The notes beneath the pieces are model-generated. The model worked only from the letters and a program-made list of their open reading frames with translations. It did no database searches and had not been told where the DNA came from. Shown piece by piece: positions 49,811-61,604 of a stretch of DNA of 64,000 nucleotides. Numbering within the stretch: the stretch's first letter is position 1; every line of letters begins with the position of its first letter. A program made the translations under genes and the position numbers. Origin of the DNA: Symsagittifera roscoffensis (Eukaryota; Xenacoelomorpha; Acoela; Convolutidae); assembly GCF_963678635.1 (NCBI RefSeq), contig NW_026971466.1, forward strand, positions 1-64,000, read 5' to 3'.

Positions 49811-50728
49811 TGTAACATTCGCCCGGAAGATACATATCGACGGATAACAAAACTAAGTCTTAAGACGACTGGCTAACGTCTAAACAGAGCTTTGCATGCT
49901 TTTCACCGTCTCTAACAAGCCAGTACTTTTCGGTGGTCTTTCTAACATCGGGTCGACAAAAACGTTACTGTTCTCCGGCTTCGACCAGAACGCTCAAATT
50001 AACTTAATTACATGCAAATAGTGAGCTCATGGCTGGGTCTCAGTATCCCCAGACCACGAGGTCACTCCTAAAAACAGGGTTACTACTTATTATATTACTA
50101 TTGTTTTTGTTCAGTAGATAAAAATCATCATCTCCATCGAAGATGGATCAACCCTTTCCCCCAACTCCTAGCTTCTCATCCTTATCAAAATGAATCTAGA
50201 TATTAATTAAATTCAAGTCAGGACATGACAGGAAGCGAAAGTTTATGCAACAAGATAAAAGTTCTAGTTCCTTTACCCTTCCGGATTGACGAATCCGCTG
50301 AATCAAGCTCGTTAATCTTGATTTCCTCCTAATCCGGAAGGCTGTCTCTTACCCTTCACCGTTGTTCGCAACGGCCTTGCAACTATTGTAGCAGCACAAT
50401 AGTTGCAACTCGGAACGTCCTCTGCTATTCCTGCAATCTGCTGCTGTTTTTCAATCACGATTATCGCTGTTATCGTCAGCGCAACTAATGTTGTTGTGTT
50501 TTCTCTCTCGTTTTTTGTTAAAATGGCCGTTTCAGCATTTCTCAGAAATGTGACGTCATCATTCGAATTTTTGAAATTTTAAAATACTAGAATATTCCAG
50601 CCCTCACCGTCTGGCCAAACGTTCCAATAACGCTCTTAGTTCTTAAAAATCACCAATCCGGTAGGCTTACTGCTAAAATTCCGAATTCTGCAGAGATTGC
50701 ATTTTTCACATTCTGGTCGAATGTCACA
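49811..50728 (-). repeat. 5' LTR (right in the window)
   Basis: 918 bp, TGTAAC...GTCACA on the plus strand. Differences from the other LTR are seen at about 49915, 50117, 50237, 50269, 50272, 50298, 50478 and 50662, plus a 1-bp deletion near 50239. It contains the same three stem-loops (50277-50408) and TGACGTCA (50551-50558). Transcription of the element should start here and run leftwards. Confidence 0.93.
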
Positions 50729-50888
50729 AATCTGGTCAAAATACAACAACGGACACAGTATTTTTTCACAGATAAAAGAGCTACTGGGTACTTGGACGAT
50801 GTTACAAGGTTTGATGACTGCGATGGATCAATACCCCCTTCCATTCAAGATCAAGCTGGTTAGTTGATTCACATAATTGGTTAAGTCA
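50729..50888 (+). repeat. Tandem duplication unit 1, right part
   Basis: This continues the unit 1 sequence after the retrotransposon: AATCTGGTC onwards matches 56332-56489. It ends at GGTTAAGT, where unit 2 begins. It includes most of the candidate exon described at 56330-56462. Confidence 0.9.
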
Positions 50889-51844
50889 ATTTTTTTCCTC
50901 AAGTTAAATGAATTTTTTGAATATAATCGATAAGAAACTGCTGATTTTTGAGCAGATAGTCAAGTTTTTCGATTCTGATGTAGATTTGAGAGGATAACTC
51001 AAAGTTGACGAATTTTTCAACGCAAACCTCTGGAAACCTGATTCCAAACCGAATCAAGAAGAATTTTGAACTTTGAAAATCCTTAAAGAAATGAAGAAAT
51101 AAAGAAGTTTGCTGGGGAGTTTTTTCAAATTTGGGTTTTGGGTAGGGGATAAAAAGAGTCTTTGATACATTATCGTACTTTTTTTAATGATTTCAAATTC
51201 TCGAGAATAAACAAAATTTCTTTCCTTGTGAGGTGTAATTCAGGTGTAAATTTATAGCTTTGATACGCAATATGTGGATCAAAAGTAAACTCTTTGATTG
51301 AGTAAGTTTCTCTGAAGAGACCTTTACTTAGTCGAATAACTCTATTTTGTACAAAAAAGACATCCAAAAAGTTATGAAAAAAGTAAGAGTCAACAACTAT
51401 TTCATCAATAAGAAAATCAATTGAAGTTTTTTCCTTTTTCTTGTAAAGTTACTCGAGGAAGCTCAAATACTTTTTGATAGACATTTTTAAAGAATGATTA
51501 AGGTTGTTTAAAAACAATAAACAATTTTCTTTTAGAAAATTCTGGATTCTGATTGGTTGAATTCCAACAATCAGTGTTACAAAAAGATTACTCAATTCTG
51601 ATTGAATGATTTTCTCTCAGCAAAACTAAACTAAACTCAATTCATTCTGATTTTCTTTTAAGTTAAAAGCAATCGCTCTATACGTTGTATAACTACTTGA
51701 AGCTATTTTCAATAGTTTTGAACAATTCAAAGTAAGTATAATTAATCTAATATTTTTTTGGGGCTTTTTAAATCTCCCAATTTCGTAGGTACCATAAACT
51801 TTTTTTAATTTTTGGTACAGGCTAAGACTCCCGCTTTTTATCAG

Positions 51845-54740
51845 ATGCCAGCACTCAACAGGAATGAGAAACTGAATTGCGATGACTGTGGTAAAGAGTA
51901 CAGAAGAGCCAATGCGGCCCGACATCGCAAGAGTTGCGTGCGAGAAGTTATTTTTTGTCCGGAAGGTAATTATTGTACTTACAACCAGCAAGAAATGAAT
52001 TTCCATACAAGCAAGAAGCACGTTAAGTCAACCCCAAAATCAACGAAGTGTGTATCGTGTGAGAAAGAATTTCCAAGCTATTATTCACTTCAACAACATC
52101 GCAAGAAAGATCACGGGTTGAAGTCGAGGTAAAATGAGTGATTCTGTTGCTGACTTGAATAAAATCTTGGAAAACGAGGACGATAGTGATCAACTACGAG
52201 ATGAGTCGAATGCCTGTCAACACTTCTTGACAGATACTGATATGGAAAATGGACGCCACAAAGTATTCAATTTTCAGCTTTCAAAACTGGATCCTAATCT
52301 AGTTAATGAAGAATTGAATCAAGTCTTTGAAAAACTTGATTGTGCAGCAGAAATCAACATTGCCTTGGGATTTGTGTTACGTAATATAGAAACGGGCGAA
52401 TATCGTTATTTCTACCCTCTTGAAAATAACACACTCTTTGATAAATCTATACTGCTTTGTACTAAAGGAGATTTGACGACTATACAGAACAAGGTCAATC
52501 AAAGTTTCTGGAAAATGAAAATAACATCAAAAAGCGCTTACACACGATTTTCAGCATCCTTAATGAACCAGGCAGTTTCAATAAGAATGAAACAAGAGAG
52601 TACGAAGACGAATGTATCGAGAATGAGGAAGAAACAGATTATTTTTCACCACTCAATTGATTGATTTGATGCAACATCTAGAGAGATACACCAATACTCT
52701 ACCAGCATTTGGATTCAACAGAGGTCGGTATGATATAAAATTCATTGCATCATACCTCATTCCCTACCTTATCAACGAAAAAGATATTGAACCTTCAGTT
52801 ATCAAGAAAGCAAACGACTTTGTTTCCTTCAAATTTGGAGATGTTCAGCTTCTGGAGATTAGAAAGTTTTTGGGTGGAGCTACTACTTTAGACTCTTTTC
52901 TAAAAGCTTACAAAGCAAGTGAGATGAAAGGATACTTTCCATACGAGTGGTTTGATACTCCCAACAAGCTTGATGAACAACAACTACGACGTATGATGAC
53001 TTTTACAGCAAACTTTAGAATAGCAACCCTCTCGATAAAGAGTATGACGGTTTTTAGAAGCTTCTCAATAATGGATTAACTGAAGAGCAAGCCTTAAAAA
53101 ACTCGGGCTTGAAACCAAACCACGGTGGTCCCTCAATTGTTTTCACAAGGAAAGCAGTAGCAAACGAAACGTTTATTCGAAAATCAAACAACTTGTGTAA
53201 ATCAATTGTTGGTATTGATGCTAGTCAACTCTATTCTTTTTCTATGTGTCAGGATATGCCCACAGGCTTGTATACGAAATGGGACTACAATGAGGAAACA
53301 CAAAATTTCAAGGCTATGCAAAATCGAGTTCAAACGTTTGAAAATATGGTCATGTCATACTTTCAAGGAATAAGACCTGAAGGCAAATTTGAGAGTTTTT
53401 TCACTACAGTAACACAGAAAAAAATTGATTGCTTAAGTGTTGATGGTTATTGCAACCATTGTAAGACTGTCTTTGAAGCAATGGGTTGTTATTTCTATTT
53501 TTGCCCTTGTCAAGAAGCTAGACCTAGACTAACTGATGATGATGATATCAAACGAGGAACCAAGAAAAGGGAAATGATTGGGCTTCGAAAAGATTACATA
53601 CGAGAAAAAGGATACAATATAGAAGAAATGTGGGAGTGTAGTTGGTGGTATCATTTAAAAAAAAATGTAGAAGTAAAAAATCACGTTAGAACTCACTTTC
53701 CCTTCAAAAGATTTCTTTTTGCTAGTTCACTAGTGCAAAACATTAGAAATGAAACCCTGTTCGGCTACGTGCAAAGCGACCTGAGTGTTCCAGATGAGCT
53801 AAAAGCAAAACTTTCCAATTTCCCACCTATTTTCAAAAATATCGATGTTACCAGAAAGGATATTGGCGAATATATGAAGACATATGCGAAAGGAATACGA
53901 TTTGTTAAAACAACCGAAATGGATGTTGATATCGAGCTTCAAGTTAACCAACGGGACACTCATCACACCATTTTTCAACTTTTACTTGGATCTTGGACAG
54001 CAATGTACAAAAATTCATCGATTTGTACAATACACCCCGCGTAAAGTATTCAACAATTTTGTTCAGTCTGTTGTTGATACTAGGCGAGCCGGCGATGAAA
54101 ATCCATGATCTGGCGTAGTAGCCGAAACAATGAAACTTCTAGGAAAAAGTTCCTACGGCTATCAAATAATGGACAGATTAAAACATACAATGACAAAATA
54201 TCTTGGAGACGAAAAAACTCACAAAGCAATCAATAACCAATTTTCAAGAGACTCAATGTCGTAGCTATAGATTTGTATGAAGTGGAGCTTGCTAAATCTA
54301 CTATAGAGCATCGTGAAGCGAAGCAAGGACTGTCGAGACGACTTCAGAGCAGATGCGAAAAACAATTTTTCCCCCGTACTTGCTGTTCTAAACATAAAAA
54401 AGAGAGAACCAGGATTTTTCAAGGAGGAGTTCAGATGTACCGAAATGTTTTGCCTTTGTAGTAAAACCTATTGCTGTTACGATAGTAAAAGTCAAAGGTA
54501 TAATTTTAGCAGTAAAGGTCTGAACAAACGCGCATTAAAGACTACTCTGGAGATGGACCGATGGCAAAGTATCGACAAGTACTGGATGAAGCAGTGAATT
54601 TGGAGTCAGCAAATAGAGGATTTAAAACGATTAACCATGCAGTTGCAACTTATGATCAAAAAGGACTGAGCGATTTTTACCCAAAACGGGAAATTGAATG
54701 TAATGGAATACATACTAAATCTGGAATACTAAATTTGTAA
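51845..54740 (+). pseudogene. Maverick DNA polymerase B, copy 2
   Basis: Starts at ATG 51845, equivalent to 20843. The finger helix QQEMNFHTSKKH is kept, but the CPEC Cys is Gly here. At 52498 a deletion removes the end of the N-domain and the ExoI motif (FDFESI). ExoII NRGRYDIKF (about 52725) and motif A GIDASQLYSFSMCQ (about 53215) remain. The 53109-54044 frame (311 codons) is open where copy 1 is frameshifted at 23335 and 23800. Motif B KLLGKSSYGY is at about 54140. Motif C is missing exactly as in copy 1, so that loss came before the duplication. Confidence 0.85.
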
Positions 54741-54886
54741 GGGATTATGTAGTAGAATTGTATACGATGCTGTGAATTAATACGTTTTCTCTGTAATTAA
54801 TCTTTTTTTTGAAAAACTCTTTTTAAACGCTAGGTTTGGGATAACAGTATATAGAATCTGGAACATTGGCAAAATCGAGCTCCATT

Positions 54887-55209
54887 TTTTTTGAAATTTA
54901 CCATCTTATCATCTGAAACTATGACCAATCTGAATACACTGGAATATCTATTCCCACGTAATACACCAATTATATTTTCCCATTAGGTAACGCGCGCCGA
55001 GATTTTTGTTAAGAACTAGACATTTCCACTTTTTTCTTACCATTATCTTACCATGAAACTGAAACCTTACCATTGGTATTCCCTATCTTAATACATTGTA
55101 GACTCTACTCCCTATGTTAATACATAGGATGAGGACCGGATACTCTATTGCCTATGTTAATACAAGTTTGTCCTCGCCCCCGGACGATTTTGCCCCGACA
55201 TATATTACT
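54887..55209 (-). repeat. Copied Maverick right terminus
   Basis: Same as 24795-25117, ending TATATTACT at 55209 with TCTAAT at 55210-55215 and the same flank beyond. There is no matching left terminus next to it. It is a by-product of the tandem duplication. Confidence 0.9.
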
Positions 55210-56329
55210 TCTAATTTTAAAAATTTTAAGTATTCAGTTTTGAGCGATAAATTTTTGCGGTAGCAGCTGAATAATAAAATTCTCTAGATTCAATATAGTA
55301 TCAATTTTGGACAAATTTGAATTCGGAGAGCCCAACCTGCATAGCTTATTAAAATAGAACTATACTGAGCAAGTGTTAGACTGCTTAGAAAAGTTAGACT
55401 GTTCAGAAACGATCACGCGAAATGTACAATCCTTCTGTCAAAAATTGAAATAAAAACGGTTGTCAGCTAGCTATCATAGTTCGTAGTTGATATTACTCAA
55501 TTATGTTTTATTGATTATAGTTTTTGCACAATAAATTTCTTGTGGATTATTCAACTTTCGATGTTTGAAAATTTTACGACGAGGGTCTACGAAAAAAAGT
55601 TAAAACCAAAGAAAACTTCAGCAGCGTTTGAAAATGACAGAAAGCTATTTTTGTGGAAGATTATGTTTAAACATATAAACAGTAATGTGTTACTAATTTT
55701 AACTTTATTTTCATTAAACAATTTTGGGTAGGTCATGCTCTTATATATATCGTGATGATGTTTTTTTGGCTTTTTCAAGAAAATCTTCAAAAATGCTCAA
55801 GCCTCAATTTTATTTTTTCACGGTTTTTCTTCTCTTACCTTTTTTAGTTCAGTTTAATTACTGTTTCTTTTTCCTTTTCGCTCCACCTCACGAAAGCTTC
55901 AGTTATATGGTGTAACTAGGGGTTTTACAAGGTTAAGTGTAAAAACCAAATATTGTCGTCATGACCTATTAAGTCCAAACTGGAATAATTAATTTTGGTG
56001 ACAGTCGGACAAAACGAGATGAAATTATATTCATAAAATTTCACAGCTAGAGGGAAAAGATTATTTCCAACTGACTAATGGCTTGACTCTTCTCAACTTT
56101 CTCGGTTCGAAATTTTATGTCTGATCATCATTGAAACTAAATTACCACGGATTTTTTTTGCTCAATTTTTGTAAGGATCACCTATCAATAAATTGAGATC
56201 CTCATCGGATGGTCTTTTTAATCTTATGCATGCTTTTCAAAATTAATAAATGCCAAGCTTGTTATTTTATGCAAACAAAACAGCGGTCAAACTACTTGCT
56301 TTTGACCAACTCTAAACTTGTAATAACAA

Positions 56330-56462
56330 GAAATCTGGTCGAAATACAACAACGGACACAGTATTTTTTCACAGATAAAAGAGCTACTGGGTACTTGGAC
56401 GATGTTACAAGGTTTGATGACTGCGATGGATCAATACCCCCTTCCATTCAAGATCAAGCTGG
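56330..56462 (+). other. Candidate exon at the retrotransposon target site
   Basis: An open stretch encodes VEIQQRTQYFFTDKRATGYL, then DDVTRFDDCDGSIPPSIQDQ and AG, followed by a GTTAGT donor-like site. It starts just after AATAACAAG. It looks coding (balanced composition in AT-rich surroundings) but no gene can be assembled. The equivalent in unit 1 is cut at 26232/50729 by the LTR element. Confidence 0.35.
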
Positions 56463-56489
56463 TTAGTTGATTCACATAATTGGTTAAGT

Positions 56490-57894
56490 ATTTTTGTATT
56501 TTGGCAAACATTTTTTTATTTTGGTCAATGCAAAAATTTTAGGGATGTCACCACCTTACACAAAAATGTTTATTGTTTGATTGTTTTTTGAAAGAAATTG
56601 AACACGGGGTAGTTTAAAATGAGTGATTGACTGAGGTTTTTGCAAATAGATTGAGCCTTTTCATAAAAATCCCGGCTATTTCTACTGAACAAGTTAATGA
56701 CTATGTCAGTCATTGTATACTTTGTTTGAAAAAGAACAACAAGTAAATGAACAAATGTAAAATTACTATCATTCAAATGACATGAATCGAAGTGCGAAGT
56801 CACATGCGTCAAATAACATGTGAAACAAGAATAGCCGGGTACGAAGCAAGTAGGATAGGATGGTCCGACCATAGTCTTGACAAAAACATTTTTTTTTTCA
56901 ATTTGGTGTCGTTTTTCCGCGTGGTGTGGTCAAATGATCTGAACATAATAAAAAAAGCCAGTTCGAAAATTTTTTTTCGTAAGAAAAATGAGGGGAAAAA
57001 CGTAAAATTGTTAAAATGTTAATTTTTTCAATTATTTTGCCAATTTTTTTGAATCTTGAAAACTTTCATTCCCACATTGGCGTTAAAAAACTCCACAAGC
57101 TAATTTTACTCAGGAAAAATAAATTTTCACGGCCTAAAATAAGAACAATTAGGCTATTGTACACCTGCACAATCACCGTATAAGCTTGATTTAGATACTT
57201 TGATTAGCTTTCGATAACTCTTTTCATAGATTCTGATTTTTTTTCTGTTATTGTTTGGCTATTTTGTTTCAACATTACTCTCACATATCAATTTAGAGAC
57301 AAAAGACACGCACAGGCTAATTAATCATAAAACTTAAAGCTTGCTCGAGTTTTAACTTTACCAGAAGGCTATGATGCTTCCATTTAACATCATTATCTCT
57401 GATTTTTGAACAAGAAATGTTGCGAGACACTGTTCTTTTGCTTCTGCAAAACATGTGCTCAATTGTTTTAAACAGGTTTATTTGACATAAAAAGGAACTG
57501 GGGTAAACATGATTTGAAATGAATGCTTCCAGAATCTTCCAGAATGTTAAGTTAAGCTGAAATTTCACTTTTCTCCAAACTATTGGTTATAATTTTCCAA
57601 AATCAGAAGGTTGCATAATTGTTATAAAATCTGAAAAGCTTGAAAATCTTTAACAAGAGATTAAATAACACATATTTTATCCTCAGATTTCGACAAAAAA
57701 AAACGAGATTTGGAGAGGTGGCTGACATATTGGCATATTAGAACGTATATTATTTGGCATTTTAGTTTTAGTTTGGGCTTGCTAGATAAATAATTTTAAA
57801 AAAAATAGCAAACGGACAGCGCACTTATCTATATGTTTTATTTCATTGTGTTATTTTTTCTAACGACTTAATTTGTGTCAATGAAGAAAAAAAC
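56490..57894. other. AT-rich region without a recognised gene
   Basis: Short frames at 56570-56872 (-), 56792-57022 (+) and 57317-57568 (-) lack motifs and splice signals that would support them. Confidence 0.5.
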
Positions 57895-58155
57895 ATGGTA
57901 GCAAGGACATTAAAATTCAAACTTGAAAGCTGTTGTACAAGAAACTCTCGCCGTCGTGGAAGGTTCAATTTTTCAGATTTGATAAAGCAAATTTGTCAAG
58001 GGGTCTGCCTGTTTGAAAGCTGCAAAAGACTCCAACTCTCGGCTCACGAGATTTACTTCACATACTTGACCGGAAAAAGCAAGGAAATCCAACTTAGGAT
58101 CAACAAAAGCATCAACGCAGTCACGGGTTTGGTGTTTGTCTTTGATAACAATTAG
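57895..58155 (+). CDS. Unrecognised 86-codon ORF
   Basis: Starts ATG (MVARTLKFKLESCCTRNSRR) and contains FNFSDLIKQICQGVCLFESC and HEIYFTYLTGKSKEIQLRIN. Composition is balanced and amphipathic, unlike chance frames nearby, so it may be a real small gene or an exon. Five Cys. No family recognised and no nearby partner. Confidence 0.35.
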   Translation: MVARTLKFKLESCCTRNSRRRGRFNFSDLIKQICQGVCLFESCKRLQLSAHEIYFTYLTGKSKEIQLRINKSINAVTGLVFVFDNN

Positions 58156-58457
58156 CTTTAATTTTGCTTTAAATTTCTCCTGCCCATTTTCTCTTTTATG
58201 TCCGACATCTTCTCCTCCATTTCAAACCCTTCCAAAACAGAAACTGTAACTTTCTTCCAACGCTCTTCATCCAAGTTTTAAAAACTCTAGAATGCTTTGT
58301 TGTTCCAATTAGTCAACTTTCATTCTTTTCTGCTGCTTTTCAACTTTATTGATTTTTTCCTGTCTCTCTTTTTCTTTTTCTTTTTTCTTTAAACTTAGTA
58401 AACCTCGTTTTGTCACTCGAGGGTTTCGACGGGGCGCTCGTTATAGCGACTAGATTT
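58156..58457. other. No gene seen
   Basis: T-rich non-coding sequence between the small ORF and the duplicated block. The minus-strand frame at 58346-58603 starts inside the duplicated block and runs into it. Confidence 0.4.
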
Positions 58458-58875
58458 AAACGACTCTTACTCTTGAAGTCGATTAATCTGCTTGGACAAG
58501 TTAGATTGCTATGTGATACATAAAACTTGGGTTTCTCAGTCTTTTTTGAACTGATGTGAAAATCCAGAGGCGTTATATGCCTCGGGTTCTTCGGCTGCGA
58601 CATTGACGCCTGATTTATGTGCCGATGCTTTCTGCGAAAACTTATTGTTAGTCTGTGTCAATTTATGAGGCCAAATATCCTGTGCACGTAATAACTGTTC
58701 AGGGTTTTCAATTTTGTCGGTCACAGTTATCAATAACTAAATTGTCTGAACAGCATAACCAACGAGATTTTGGCATATCGCAAAATAAGAGTCAATTTCT
58801 TAGGACTAACTCTGGCTTTCCGCAGTTTCTAGGACAATTGCAAGACACGTATAAAAACCATTTTTGAAATTTTTC
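58458..58875. repeat. Duplicated ~400-bp block, copy 1
   Basis: Matches 61200-61604 in the same orientation. Both copies encode on the minus strand MSQPKN-RHITPLDFHISSK and a neighbouring frame (SHKLTQTNNKFSQ-type). The frames are not both conserved, so the coding status is unclear. After CCATGTATTATA copy 1 continues with CGAGTCGC, while copy 2 meets a Maverick-like terminus. Confidence 0.8.
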
Positions 58876-60342
58876 CACCATGTATTATACGAGTCGCTCA
58901 ATTATTAAACTTGTAACAAAACTGAAAAGGAAACGCATTAACAAAGAATAATTAAAACAACCTTAAAACGACCATTGTCGTGTTACGATCTCAGCTATTA
59001 CCCTATTTCTTCTGCGATTTTTTGGGGCGAAAAACGATTACGTTTCATTGTGAGTTTTCAGATTGGCGATCTATGGCGCTAAAAAACTGGAGAGTCTCCA
59101 GCTCAAAAGATGGGGACTGATGAAGCTCGTTGTACTTCCCTGTAAGCCTTTAATCTCTACCTTTGTGCTCCAAATAAAACCTTCGAGTACGTCTATAACG
59201 AGAAAACATGTTGATTTTAAATGTTTCTTTATGTTTTCATTTACTTTGCCTCTACAGTACACCAAAGCGCAGTTTGTGTCTTGCATTTAAGTATCATAGT
59301 GATAAGTTGCTTAGTACTCAATTTGGGGTTGTTTTTTGGGTCAAGCCAAACAAGAGGATTTTTACAATGTGATAGATGGTGATACAGGTAAGGTTGTGTT
59401 TTTTTTGTAGGTCCCTAGCTTTAAAGTTGTACTCAATGCGGGTTTTTATGAAAAAATTCTCTATTTCGCTCTGGGGATTGTGCCGGAAATTTACTTCGCG
59501 CATGATATAAGGAACAAGATCCTAATACAATCACCGGATGACTAAGAAACGTATACTTGACAATGCGTTTGCTCCTATTTACCAAAAGGGTTGGAAATTA
59601 AGCAGGGTTAGAAATTTTTAACATGATACGCGGAAAATTAATGAGGATAAAAAATTTCATTTTAGCCACTTAAAGAAGCGGTACTTGATCTCTCATCTTT
59701 TCTGTCAATCAAAAAAATATATAATTGGACGGTTCAAAATGGCTAGGATACATTTAATTTAAGTTGGCGTTCAGTTTTACCAAGCTGAGTGGGGTTCAAG
59801 CTATTTGGTGGAACTTCAACATCCTCCAAAACTCAGATAAAACCTGAGGATGAGAAAATTTTAACTCAATTTGCCTTATATTTCCGAACCATAGCACTTA
59901 ATATGCGTTTAAGACTAGCCTCAGTAATTGTTACATATCGTGTTTCGCTTTTGTTTTTGCTGAATTAAAAACACTGTTTGTAGCTCTCAGGATACCTGCA
60001 CAGCGATTACTATTTTGTAGGTATCCTGTTCAGATATGCCACCGGAGCACAAACGCAGCAACAATTCTCTTTGCAAGCCTTTGATTGGTATCTGGGCTTT
60101 ATTTGTACGCCTCCGTTGGAGTTTTCGGCTCCTTTTTTCCTCCATCTCTTATATATTGGATCGGAATATGAGTAGATCGGCTTCGGTAGGTATATCGGGT
60201 TTTGTCCAGGATCGGTCGTTTGTGACTTTGTCGTGCGAATGACCGGAAAATGTCCCTGAGCCCCTTGTAGGAGGGCCAGAATATGCGCCAAATTATAAAA
60301 CTAAAAACACTGGCTAATCAATAGAACCATTGTTTTTTCAGC
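58876..60342. other. No gene recognised
   Basis: Small frames on both strands (59063-59290, 59318-59503, 60010-60291) overlap each other antisense and lack motifs. Confidence 0.4.
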
Positions 60343-60659
60343 ATTACAAACCATGCATGTCGATAATCGGTGAAAAATATCAAAGTTTTTTAAAAGCAAA
60401 ATTCATAAATTCACCATTATTCTGCTCCGATTACGAAATAAATCAATGCAAACTAGCCACTGAAGCCGATATTACCATGAGAAAAATTGCTTTTTTGGTG
60501 TTCAGCGTCAATCCAGGCAGAACCGAAGGAGAACTAAAGAAAACTGTTAAAAACTTCAAATGGGGCACGAGCCCCTTAAGTTCACATGCATTAGGGTCAG
60601 ATTATGGAGCTCAAAATAGCGCCAATCCACGCAAATTAAAATTAATTTGTTTGCTCTAG
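60343..60659 (+). other. Candidate terminal exon of an unknown gene
   Basis: Follows a strong acceptor (CCATTGTTTTTTCAG) and is open for about 105 codons to a TAG at 60657. It includes CMSIIGEKYQSFLKAKF, DITMRKIAFLVFSVNPGR and LKKTVKNFKWGTSP. I could not find a convincing upstream exon; GTAGGTAT at about 60186 is a possible donor. Product unknown. Confidence 0.3.
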
Positions 60660-60922
60660 ACAACTTTTAGTCCAATGGTATTCATTCCTGTTCTTATTCT
60701 CTCTTTTACACTTGCGTTACAAAAACTTCGATTTGTTTTACTAATGAGTTTGTATGCAATGCTTCTTTCAATTTTTATCCACTGGATAGTCGTCTTTTTA
60801 CACAAAATTTTTACCGGCAAAAAACAATTGAAAGGATAGGTAGGCACTCTTTATTGTACCAAATTGCTTCTGGAAAATTCAAAGAAGAATTCAAAGAAAA
60901 AATAAGGTAGTAGCAATGTATT

Positions 60923-61041
60923 TTGAACCAGGGTTGTATCCAGTTATCCAGCTATAATGGAATTTATGTATCAGTAGATATGATTACACAGAAAAAAAGG
61001 TGTTCATGTCTGAAGATAAATCAGTGTTTATCATTCAAAGT
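60923..61041 (+). pseudogene. Fragment of a Maverick minor capsid gene
   Basis: Encodes EPGLYP, NGIYVSVD and EDKSVFIIQS in order, the same motifs as 12134-12424 on the other strand of the large Maverick, with an internal deletion and frameshift. It shows that another Maverick-derived sequence was here. Confidence 0.65.
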
Positions 61042-61199
61042 TTTGTTAAGTTTCAAAGTTAAATCAGACAAGAGTTACTTGTTTCAAAGTTAAATCAGAC
61101 AAGAGTTACCTTGAGAGAATAATTTTCACATTTTCTCTTTTTCTCGACACTATAAGAACATATTCTTTGACAATATGTAGTGATATTGAAGATTTTATA

Positions 61200-61604
61200 C
61201 GACCCTTATTCTTGAAGTCGATTAACCTGCTTGGACAAGTTAGATTGCAATATGATACATAAGACTTGGGTTTCTCAGTCTTTTTTGAACTGATGTGAAA
61301 ATCCAGAGGCGTTATATGCCTCTGGTTCTTCGGCTGCGACATTGACCCCTGATTTATGTGCCGATGTTTTCTGCAAAAACTTATTGTTAGTCCGTGTCAA
61401 TTTATGAGGCCAAACATCCTGTGCACGTCATAGCTTTTCAGGGTTTTCAATTTTGTCGGCCATAGTTATCAATTACTAAATTGTCTAAACAGCATAACCA
61501 ACGAGATTTTGGCAGTTTGGCAGACTCTGGCTTTCCGCAGTTTTTAAGATAATTGCAGGACACTTATAAAAAACATTTTTGAAATTGTTCCACCATGTAT
61601 TATA
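61200..61604. repeat. Duplicated ~400-bp block, copy 2
   Basis: Copy of 58458-58875, with a ~30-bp deletion near 61515. It ends at CCATGTATTATA where the Maverick-like terminus starts. Confidence 0.8.

Larger units (their letters stand above)
26233..50728 (-). mobile_element. Giant Ty3/Gypsy-type LTR retrotransposon (24.5 kb)
   Basis: LTRs of 918-919 bp (TGTAAC...GTCACA) flank minus-strand genes in the order Gag-protease, RT, RNase H, integrase, then about 8.9 kb of accessory coding sequence. The RT-RH-IN order and the GPF module after integrase place it in Ty3/Gypsy. The target duplication is short: AAT, or AAAT if one terminal A is shared; the empty site GAAATCTGG survives at 56330-56338. 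Coding parts are visibly less AT-rich than the flanks. LTRs differ by about 8 substitutions and one 1-bp indel, so the insertion is fairly young. Yet gag-pol and accessory frames show several stops and frameshifts. Confidence 0.93.
50889..56489 (+). repeat. Tandem duplication unit 2
   Basis: Direct repeat of 19902-26232 plus 50729-50888. It lacks the retrotransposon and has the intact target GAAATCTGG at 56330-56338. It has lost 944 bp corresponding to 21464-22407, between TCAA repeats. It retains ~36 bp of the second zinc finger and ten bases near 55925 that unit 1 has lost. It has the same right Maverick terminus and TCTAAT flank. Confidence 0.92.

Noticed and set aside
54887-55215. A second independent Maverick insertion ending at 55209
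   Set aside because: The flank beyond the terminus is the same as at 25118 onward and no left terminus exists, so it is a copy made by tandem duplication.
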